Assembly: GCF_018687895.1 (NCBI RefSeq)
Contig: NZ_CP061307.1
Location: 1,116,001-1,180,000 of the forward strand
Direction of reading: 5' to 3'
Length of the DNA: 64,000 nucleotides
Source of the DNA: Polynucleobacter sp. JS-JIR-II-50
Lineage (GTDB): Bacteria; Pseudomonadota; Gammaproteobacteria; Burkholderiales; Burkholderiaceae
This document shows, in pieces, positions 57,651 through 64,000 of this stretch. The first letter of the stretch is position 1; every line of letters begins with the position of its first letter. The notes beneath the pieces are model-generated. The model saw only the letters and a list, made by a program, of their open reading frames with translations. It had not been told where the DNA came from and ran no database searches. A program made the translations under genes and the position numbers.

Positions 57651-58830
57651 TTCGAGCCCCAACAAAGTAACGCTAACTGCATTGCCTCCTTTGGCTTTGT
57701 ATATTCACTTTCCTTGGTGTGAAAAGAAATGCCCTTATTGTGACTTCAATTCACATCAAATTAAAGAAGGTGTTACCAGGGCGGGCTTTGATGAGCAGCG
57801 CTATATCAATGCACTGATTGCTGACCTAGAAACTGAATTACCTAATATTTGGGGGCGTCAGGTCCATAGCATCTTTATTGGTGGGGGAACGCCAAGCCTG
57901 CTATCAGCCGAAGGCATGGATCAATTACTTTGCGCTATCCGCGCTCGAGTAAATCTTGAGCCCGATGCTGAAATTACGATGGAAGCAAACCCAGGATCAA
58001 TCGAAGCCGATAAATTTGCAGGATTTGCAAAGGCAGGGATTAATCGTGTGTCGATCGGAGTTCAGAGCTTTCAGGATGAACAGCTCAAAGCCTTGGGACG
58101 TATACACAATGGCGAGGAAGCCAAGCGCGCAATAGCAATTGCCCTGAAACACTTCAAATCGGTGAATCTGGATTTGATGTACGGGCTCCCAAAGCAGACA
58201 TTAGATTTAGCCAAGGCAGATATTGAGACAGCCCTTTCTTTTAAAACGCCCCATCTGTCTTTCTACAATCTCACGTTGGAACCGAATACCTACTTTGCAA
58301 ACTTTCCTCCACAATTACCTAGCGATGATGAAGTGGATGCCATCTTTGAGCAGAATTTAGATTTACTCACCAAGGCAGGCTACAAACGTTATGAAGTCTC
58401 TGCCTACGCTCAGAAAAACCAAGAGTGCAAACACAACCTGAACTACTGGCGCTTTGGTGATTACATGGGCATTGGTGCAGGCGCTCATGGAAAGATTTCT
58501 TTTCCAGACAAAATTACTCGCCAAGTAAGGGAACGCCATCCAGAAAGTTATATGCAAGCAATGGAGTCCAAGGGAAATGCGTTAATTGAATCTCGGGTTC
58601 TTGAAGCTAAGGATCTGCCTTTCGAATTCATGCTCAATACCCTAAGACTGACAGATGGCGTTGCCACCAATACTTTCAGCGAAAGAACAGGTCTGCCTTT
58701 AAACGTGATTAGCAAAGGCTTAGCTGAAGCTAGTAACAAGCAATTACTGGATGAGAATCCCAGTCAGCTGAAAGCCACACCACTAGGAATGCGCTACCTC
58801 AATAATCTGCAAGAAATGTTTTTGGATTAA
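57643..58830 (+). CDS. hemW: Radical SAM protein HemW (heme chaperone)
   Basis: HemW is a radical-SAM heme chaperone related to HemN. The protein of about 395 residues has YIHFPWCEKKCPYCDFNSH with the CxxxCxxC cluster motif. IGGGTPSLLS and ITMEANPGSIE follow, then NRVSIGVQSFQ, DLMYGLPKQT and the HemN C-terminal domain. It lacks the N-terminal extension needed for coproporphyrinogen oxidase activity in HemN. I chose GTG at 57643, overlapping the rdgB stop by 8 bases; a TTG at 57625 is an alternative. Confidence 0.92.
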   Translation: MLNSSPNKVTLTALPPLALYIHFPWCEKKCPYCDFNSHQIKEGVTRAGFDEQRYINALIADLETELPNIWGRQVHSIFIGGGTPSLLSAEGMDQLLCAIRARVNLEPDAEITMEANPGSIEADKFAGFAKAGINRVSIGVQSFQDEQLKALGRIHNGEEAKRAIAIALKHFKSVNLDLMYGLPKQTLDLAKADIETALSFKTPHLSFYNLTLEPNTYFANFPPQLPSDDEVDAIFEQNLDLLTKAGYKRYEVSAYAQKNQECKHNLNYWRFGDYMGIGAGAHGKISFPDKITRQVRERHPESYMQAMESKGNALIESRVLEAKDLPFEFMLNTLRLTDGVATNTFSERTGLPLNVISKGLAEASNKQLLDENPSQLKATPLGMRYLNNLQEMFLD

Positions 58831-58857
58831 ACCGTTTTAGCCGCTATGCGTTGAGCG

Positions 58858-59655
58858 CTAGCTACCCGTCCAAATAGGTGGCTCACCCTTTAAGAATGAA
58901 GCAACTCCGCCTTGGAAATCATTGCTGCCATAGGTTTCACTGATGAGGTCACTACAGTCGGGCAGATTGTTTTTAATTAATCTAGCCAATACCAGCTTGC
59001 TAGATTTTTGGGTAATGGGAGCCAACTTACTCAGTCGCTCTGCGAGATTGGCAGCCTCTTGACCTAGCTGCTCTTGCTCGTATGTTGCTAAAAGATAACC
59101 TTGTTGGAGCAACTCTTTTGCAGGAATCATTTCCGCAAGAAGCAGCATCCGCTTAACAATGTTGATTCCTAGATGAGCAACTAGCCATGCAACATTTGCA
59201 GCAGATAAACAGTTACCAAGTGTTTTGGCTATAGGTACGCCAAACTTAGCTTCGGGAGTTGAGATTCGGAAATCACAGCAACTGGCTATTGCTAATCCAC
59301 CCCCAACAGCCATAGCATCGACAACGGCAATTGTTGGGATGGGCAAGGTGGCAAGCGGACCCAGATAATCATCAATACCCTCTTCATAACGAATGCCATC
59401 GTGACCATCTTTAAAGCTAGCAAATTGCGCTATATCACTACCGGATATAAAAGACTTGCCGCCAGCACCGCGTAAGATGGCTACACGTATCTTGGGATTC
59501 TTAGCAATATCTTCACAGATCGACTTCAGGCTTTGATACATCCCTACTGTCATTGCATTGCGAGCCGCTACATGATCAAAAGTAATGTAGGCAATGTCAC
59601 CCTGCGTCTCTAAAACGACTTGAGCAACATTACCTCCTTTTCCGGAATCACTCAT
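58858..59655 (-). CDS. Enoyl-CoA hydratase/isomerase family protein
   Basis: The 265-residue crotonase-fold protein has GDIAYITFDHVAARNAM, the oxyanion-hole segment SFISGSDIAQFAS (SGSDI for AGAD), and GGGLAIASCCDFRISTPEAKFGVPIAKTLGN in parts. The two glutamates used in enoyl-CoA hydration are not clearly in place (position after KFGVPIAK lacks the usual PE), so another crotonase reaction is possible. It lies 7 bases after a Bug receptor gene on the same strand. Substrate unknown. Confidence 0.88.
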   Translation of the reverse strand: MSDSGKGGNVAQVVLETQGDIAYITFDHVAARNAMTVGMYQSLKSICEDIAKNPKIRVAILRGAGGKSFISGSDIAQFASFKDGHDGIRYEEGIDDYLGPLATLPIPTIAVVDAMAVGGGLAIASCCDFRISTPEAKFGVPIAKTLGNCLSAANVAWLVAHLGINIVKRMLLLAEMIPAKELLQQGYLLATYEQEQLGQEAANLAERLSKLAPITQKSSKLVLARLIKNNLPDCSDLISETYGSNDFQGGVASFLKGEPPIWTGS

Positions 59656-59662
59656 AGAGAGT

Positions 59663-60652
59663 TTATTCAGCCTTAATATTCAGACTCTTTACTAAACGCT
59701 GGTATTTCGCCAGTTCGCCAGCTAAGAACAAACTAAATGCTGCAGGTGTTGCAGGCCCTTCAGGCTGTAAACCCTGTGAATCAAGTGTCTTTTTAATTTG
59801 TGGATCGGCCATGGCGGCTTTAACAGCTTGGTCAATCTTGTTCACTACTGCAGGATCCATGCCCTTTGGACCCATGATGGAGTACCAGTTCGTGACGTCA
59901 AATCCTGTAATACCCACTTCGTTAAACGTAGGTACGTTTGGAAGAATAGATAATCGTTTTGGGGTGGAGATTGCCAAAGCCTTCAAGCTGCCGTCTTTAA
60001 TTTGCTGCAAGTTCGGCGGCAAGGTATCAAAGTTCATCGTAATTTGACCACCTAGCAAATCAATGATGGCCTGACCGCTACCTTTATAGGGCACATGGTT
60101 TAACTGAATGCCAGCAATCTTGGCAAACAAAGCACCTGCTAAGTGTTGAGTACTGCCAATACCAGACGAACCATAAGTCATCTGACCTGGATTTGCTTTA
60201 GCAAGGGAGATTAATTGTGATACCGAGTTCACAGGCAATGAAGCCTTCACTACTAAAACGTTCGGCACATATCCCAAATAAGTAATAGGTGTGAAATCCG
60301 TTGCAGGATTGTATTGAACGTTAGTCAGCACAAATGGCGCAATCGCATTGGAGTTAGAGTGACCTACTAGTAAAGTGTAGCCATCCGGATTCGACTTGGA
60401 AACTTGATCGGCTGCAATTGTTCCCGCCGCACCAGATTTATTTTCCACAATCACGCTTTGACCGAGAATCTCACCCATTTTTGGGGCCAGGGCTCGAGCA
60501 ACAATATCGGTACCGCCACCAGGTGCAAAACCAACAATCAGTCGGATTGGTTTTGTTGGGTAAGACTGCTGCCCTAAAGCAAAGAACGAACTCGTAGCCA
60601 GAGTAATTGCGAGCAAACTACGAACAGCCCACTGAGGCGATTTAAGCAACAT
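59663..60652 (-). CDS. Bug/TctC-family periplasmic solute-binding protein
   Basis: The 329-residue protein has a signal peptide (about 1-28, ending FALGQQ). The family motifs [52 protein letters not shown] and [13 protein letters not shown] follow. The start ATG at 60652 has GGAGAC seven bases upstream; a longer open frame reaching 60829 overlaps the divergent gene and is rejected. It is divergent from a CoA transferase and co-directional with an enoyl-CoA hydratase, which suggests uptake of a carboxylate that is used as its CoA ester. That link is inferred. Confidence 0.92.
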   Translation of the reverse strand: MLLKSPQWAVRSLLAITLATSSFFALGQQSYPTKPIRLIVGFAPGGGTDIVARALAPKMGEILGQSVIVENKSGAAGTIAADQVSKSNPDGYTLLVGHSNSNAIAPFVLTNVQYNPATDFTPITYLGYVPNVLVVKASLPVNSVSQLISLAKANPGQMTYGSSGIGSTQHLAGALFAKIAGIQLNHVPYKGSGQAIIDLLGGQITMNFDTLPPNLQQIKDGSLKALAISTPKRLSILPNVPTFNEVGITGFDVTNWYSIMGPKGMDPAVVNKIDQAVKAAMADPQIKKTLDSQGLQPEGPATPAAFSLFLAGELAKYQRLVKSLNIKAE

Positions 60653-60728
60653 AAAGTCTCCAAAATTGTTTTTATTGTGTTTGATACTATTAGAGACTAA
60701 TTCTAAACATATAAGAAGCAACGAGACA

Positions 60729-61976
60729 ATGACGAAAACACCTATAAATGACGCTTTAAATGGTGCGGATGATGGATCAAGACCATTACCCCTCTCACGA
60801 GTACGTGTGCTTGACGTCAGCCAGGTCATGGCCGGCCCTTACTGCTGCATGCTATTGGCGGACTTAGGTGCGGATGTTATCAAAATCGAGCCTCCGGGCA
60901 CAGGTGATCAGACTCGTGGCGCAATGGGTTTCAAGATGAAGGGTTCAGACAGTATGGGCTTTCTGAACATGAACCGCAATAAACGTAGTCTCACCTTGAA
61001 TCTCAAAACCGAGGCCGGTAAGAAAGTATTCTTTGAGTTGGTCAAAACCGCTGATATTTTGGTAGAGAACTATCGCCCTGGGGTGATGAAAAAACTAGGA
61101 ATCGATTACGCCTCTTTAAAAGATATCAATCCTGGTTTGGTCTATGCCAGCATTTCTGGCTTTGGCCAAACTGGCCCATGGGCAGAACGCCCTGGTTTTG
61201 ATCTCATGGCCCAAGCGATGTCTGGCGTCATGAGCGTTACAGGCTATCCAGATGGTCCTCCAGTTAAAGCTGGCGTTCCGGTAGCTGATATTGGCTGCGC
61301 ACTTTTTGCGGTATATGGAATATTGTCGGCATATATTGGCAAAACCAAAACGGGTGAAGGTCAGTTTATTGATGCCTCACTCTTTGATTCCGCTTTGGCA
61401 TTCTCCATTTGGGATACCGCTCAATACTGGGGTACTGGAGTTGAGCCCTACAAACTTGGCACAGCCAATCATATGAGCGCCCCCTACCAAGCCATGAAAG
61501 CTGCTGATGGTTACTTTGTCATGGGTGCTACAAATCAAAAACTGTGGAAGTTGCTGTGCGACAAGATTGAGCGTCCTGAATTATTTGAAGATGCCCGCTT
61601 CAAAACAAATCCACTGCGCTTAGGCAATCGCTTAGAGCTAGCTTCTGAGCTTGAGAAAACGTTTGTCTCCAAAACTGCGGATGAATGGGTAGACACCTTA
61701 TTGACCGCAGGCATCCCTGCAGGCCCTATCAACACCTATCCAGAGGCATTCGATAGCGAGCATGGCCGTCATCGTAAGATGCGGATGGAGATTGATCATC
61801 CTATTGAAGGCAAGGTGCCTAATATTGGTTTTGCCGTCAAAATGAATGGCACGCCACAACAGGTGTATCGCCACCCTCCTTTGTTGGGTGAACATACCAG
61901 CGAGCTTCTTGCTGAGCTCGGTATTGCGGGTGATGAACTGAAGTCTCTTGAAGCGGGTGGCGCTTTTGCACCCTAG
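60729..61976 (+). CDS. CaiB/BaiF family (class III) CoA transferase
   Basis: The 415-residue protein has [30 protein letters not shown] (parts: [13 protein letters not shown]), the [19 protein letters not shown] stretch, [16 protein letters not shown], and the catalytic Asp in [19 protein letters not shown]. The C-terminal [14 protein letters not shown] is also typical. It transfers CoA between organic acids; the acid is unknown. The ATG at 60729 follows ACGAG and suits the family. It ends shortly before a hairpin terminator. Confidence 0.92.
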   Translation: MTKTPINDALNGADDGSRPLPLSRVRVLDVSQVMAGPYCCMLLADLGADVIKIEPPGTGDQTRGAMGFKMKGSDSMGFLNMNRNKRSLTLNLKTEAGKKVFFELVKTADILVENYRPGVMKKLGIDYASLKDINPGLVYASISGFGQTGPWAERPGFDLMAQAMSGVMSVTGYPDGPPVKAGVPVADIGCALFAVYGILSAYIGKTKTGEGQFIDASLFDSALAFSIWDTAQYWGTGVEPYKLGTANHMSAPYQAMKAADGYFVMGATNQKLWKLLCDKIERPELFEDARFKTNPLRLGNRLELASELEKTFVSKTADEWVDTLLTAGIPAGPINTYPEAFDSEHGRHRKMRMEIDHPIEGKVPNIGFAVKMNGTPQQVYRHPPLLGEHTSELLAELGIAGDELKSLEAGGAFAP

Positions 61977-62018
61977 TTTGTAGCTTAATAAACGTAATGA
62001 TTAAGTAAAAAAGAAACT

Positions 62019-62044
62019 AAAAAGGACTCCGTAGAGCCTTTTTT
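62019..62044. terminator. Rho-independent terminator, bidirectional
   Basis: AAAAAGGACTC and GAGCCTTTTTT pair (one bulged A) around CGTA. It ends the CoA-transferase gene and also serves the convergent alkyl-sulfatase, whose stop is at 62081. Confidence 0.88.
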
Positions 62045-62080
62045 AATTTTAGAGAAGCCTAATTACGCCAGTTGCTTTAG

Positions 62081-64000
62081 TTACTCGCCAGCAGTAATGG
62101 CCATCTCTTGTGCTGAGAATGGATCTTTGGCTGGAGCAGCTGGCTTAGGAGCCGCCTTACCTTTAGTACCTGGCATGAGTTCAAAATCAGGCACAAAGAC
62201 CGTCAAGGTGCTTCTGAGTTGATCGAATGATTTGCGATCACCATCAAACCTCACCTTGCCTTCAGCTAGCAACTTTTCAAAAGTTGTTTGTCCACCCATC
62301 ACCTGCTCGAGATCACTACGATTTAATGTGATGGTCAGATTTGGATTCTTGGCCTGCTGACCTTTAATGTTGGTCAAAGCAGAATTACTCATCTCAATTA
62401 CAAATTTTTCACCATTGTCTGGTGTAGAGAGATTAATTACAAAGTTCATGTCCGCCGCTTTCTTGCTGTCCATGCTGATAGCCAAAGCATTGAGCCAGAG
62501 TTCGGTTGTCATGCCTTTAATCATGTCTGGGCCATTGGATTTCGGTGATGCCCCTGAAGGCATGCCATGGCGTAGTTCATAAGCGGCCCCCAAGAAGCTA
62601 TTGCGCATACTTGGACTTTCTTTTTGGTAGCCAATCTGCTCAAAAATATCTGCCAGCAAGTCTTTGGCGGCCGTATTGTTCGGTTGCGCATAAACCAACT
62701 TGTTAACAATTTCCATAGCTTCACGGTATTTGCCCTGCTTATAGAGCTCTTTGCCCTTAGCCATGATCTTGGCCGAGCCACCCATCATCTCCACATACAG
62801 TGGTGCCGAATCTTTTGGGGATAGTGGCGCTAGTGTTGCTGGGTTAGCGTCCCAATAACCTAGATAACGATTTATCACGGCACGACTATTGTGCTCTTCG
62901 GAACCATGATAGCTATGAGCTGCCCATTGCCTCTTCAGACTCTCAGGCTGTTTATATACATTCTGGATTTCATTAATAGTGACGCCATTGTTTGCTAAAT
63001 GGAGCACTTCGTTATGAAGATGAGCATAACTATCGCGTTGGGTACGCATCACCTCTTGTATGCGCTCATTACCCCAGCGCGGCCAGGTATGCGATGCAAA
63101 CATGACCTCACTCTCAGTGCCATAACGATATAAAGCGTTGTTAATGTTCTTGGACCATGCCAGTGAGTCGCGAACTAAGGCGCCGCGTAAGGTGTAGATG
63201 TTATGAATGGTGCCAGTGATATTTTCTGCCGCCCAGAATGCTTTAAATTGCGGGAAATAGGTATTCATCTCCGCAGGAGCTTCAGTGCCTGGAGTATTTT
63301 GGAATTCCATTTCCACGCCATCCACGGTCATTTTTTCATAAGGTTGATTGATATAGACGTTAGGCTCAATCAACCCTAGATTACCAGCAGCAGTATTTTT
63401 ACCAATGGATTGGTCGACGTGACCAAATGGGCTGCGAGGCAATAACACACCGTACTGGAAATACATTCTGCGGGTCATAGCATTGCCTGCGTAGACATTT
63501 TCAGCAATCGCATGATCCATAAAACCAGCTGGCGCAATGACCTTGACCTTGCCGCTCTTCACGTCTGCCTCATCGACTACACCACGCACACCACCAAAAT
63601 GATCACCATGCGAATGGGAGTACACGACTGCTACTACTGGACGTTTGCCCAACTTCTCATTTACGAGCTCTAGGGCTGCGCGTGCAGTCTCTTTAGCGGT
63701 TAGTGGATCAAAAACTATCCAACCAGTATCTGTTTTGATGAAACTAATATTGGCCAAGTCAAAGCCACGAACCTGATAAATTTTTCCTGGTACAACTTCA
63801 TATAAGCCATAGCCCATATTGAGAATAGCTTGACGTTGCAATGAAGGGTGCACACTATCAAAGTCTTTCCCCTGCAGGAGGAATTCATAACTACCCATGT
63901 CCCATGCCACGTTGCCAGCATCGGCCATGATCGTTTTATATGGCGGGGCTGCTATGAAGCCTTTTTTGGATTCCTCAAAATCACGCTGATCTTCGAAAGG
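62081..64000 (-). CDS. MBL-fold linear alkyl-sulfatase (5' end outside window)
   Basis: The frame stays open to the window edge and gives 639 residues, so the start lies beyond 64000. The 24 residues before the first in-frame Met at 63928 (PFEDQRDFEESKKGFIAAPP and on) match the family N-terminus, so that Met is internal. It has the metallo-beta-lactamase zinc motif YSHSHGDHFGGVRG, GFMDHAIAENVYAGNAM and FASHTWPRWGNE. An alkyl-sulfatase dimerisation domain follows (about 390-510 of the visible part), then a C-terminal SCP2-like domain. SdsA1/BDS1-type enzymes hydrolyse alkyl sulfates such as SDS. Whether a signal peptide exists cannot be seen. Confidence 0.9.
   Translation of the reverse strand, partial: PFEDQRDFEESKKGFIAAPPYKTIMADAGNVAWDMGSYEFLLQGKDFDSVHPSLQRQAILNMGYGLYEVVPGKIYQVRGFDLANISFIKTDTGWIVFDPLTAKETARAALELVNEKLGKRPVVAVVYSHSHGDHFGGVRGVVDEADVKSGKVKVIAPAGFMDHAIAENVYAGNAMTRRMYFQYGVLLPRSPFGHVDQSIGKNTAAGNLGLIEPNVYINQPYEKMTVDGVEMEFQNTPGTEAPAEMNTYFPQFKAFWAAENITGTIHNIYTLRGALVRDSLAWSKNINNALYRYGTESEVMFASHTWPRWGNERIQEVMRTQRDSYAHLHNEVLHLANNGVTINEIQNVYKQPESLKRQWAAHSYHGSEEHNSRAVINRYLGYWDANPATLAPLSPKDSAPLYVEMMGGSAKIMAKGKELYKQGKYREAMEIVNKLVYAQPNNTAAKDLLADIFEQIGYQKESPSMRNSFLGAAYELRHGMPSGASPKSNGPDMIKGMTTELWLNALAISMDSKKAADMNFVINLSTPDNGEKFVIEMSNSALTNIKGQQAKNPNLTITLNRSDLEQVMGGQTTFEKLLAEGKVRFDGDRKSFDQLRSTLTVFVPDFELMPGTKGKAAPKPAAPAKDPFSAQEMAITAGE

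Noticed and set aside
60653..60829. Upstream extension of the third Bug receptor gene
   Set aside because: It would place a hydrophobic segment before a complete signal peptide, overlap the divergent CoA-transferase start and ignore the ribosome site at 60652.
63905..63928. ATG at 63928 as the start of the alkyl-sulfatase
   Set aside because: The frame upstream to the window edge encodes family-like residues (FEDQRDFEESKKGF), so the Met is internal and the gene is partial.

Overview
The window is a compact, gene-dense stretch of about 45% G+C chromosome from a free-living betaproteobacterium. Gene orders such as ilvBHC-psd-pssA-leuA, tpiA-secG-tRNA-Leu-nuoA-N and gmk-rpoZ-rel, several orphan Bug/TctC solute receptors, and DUF1178, DUF3619 and DUF3106 proteins all fit Burkholderiaceae; Polynucleobacter is the best guess. 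The species call rests on protein recognition and was not checked by a search. I saw no IS element, prophage, CRISPR array or rRNA, and no gap between genes exceeds 300 bases.

Layout: 1-5.5 kb, the end of rnhA, an RND efflux pair, and dnaQ coupled to it. 5.5-13.8 kb, scattered metabolic genes: a tartrate dehydrogenase-like enzyme, a SprT-like protein, an amidase, a Bug receptor, an Old Yellow Enzyme, mmsA, a DUF1178 protein and a Nudix hydrolase. 13.9-28.4 kb, the complete 14-gene complex I operon read leftwards (nuoA to nuoN), preceded by tRNA-Leu(GAG), secG, tpiA, a quinone oxidoreductase, pnp and rpsO. 33.8-41.1 kb, a SYLF protein and the ilvB-ilvH-ilvC-psd-pssA-leuA group. 41.3-43.5 kb, a small sigma-factor cluster. 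43.5-51.3 kb, a seven-gene leftward run that joins an Mla-type lipid transporter to a Bug receptor, an SDR and an FtsX-like permease. 51.4-58.8 kb, tRNA-Arg(ACG), greB, rel/spoT, rpoZ, gmk, yicC, rph, rdgB and hemW. 58.9-64 kb, an enoyl-CoA hydratase, a Bug receptor, a CaiB-type CoA transferase and an alkyl-sulfatase cut by the window edge.

The most notable regulatory finding is a complete leucine attenuator between pssA and leuA. A 25-codon leader ORF with nine Leu codons is followed by mutually exclusive antiterminator and terminator hairpins. It would let leuA respond to charged tRNA-Leu separately from the ilv and phospholipid genes upstream. Other RNA or promoter signals are a long pnp leader hairpin resembling the RNase III autoregulatory site, an rpsO terminator, and a palindromic double -10 element in the 18-bp gap between divergent tRNA-Arg and greB.

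Functionally the window links respiration (complex I), branched-chain amino acid synthesis, phosphatidylethanolamine synthesis, outer-membrane lipid transport, RNA processing and the stringent response, with a scatter of catabolic genes beside orphan solute-binding proteins.
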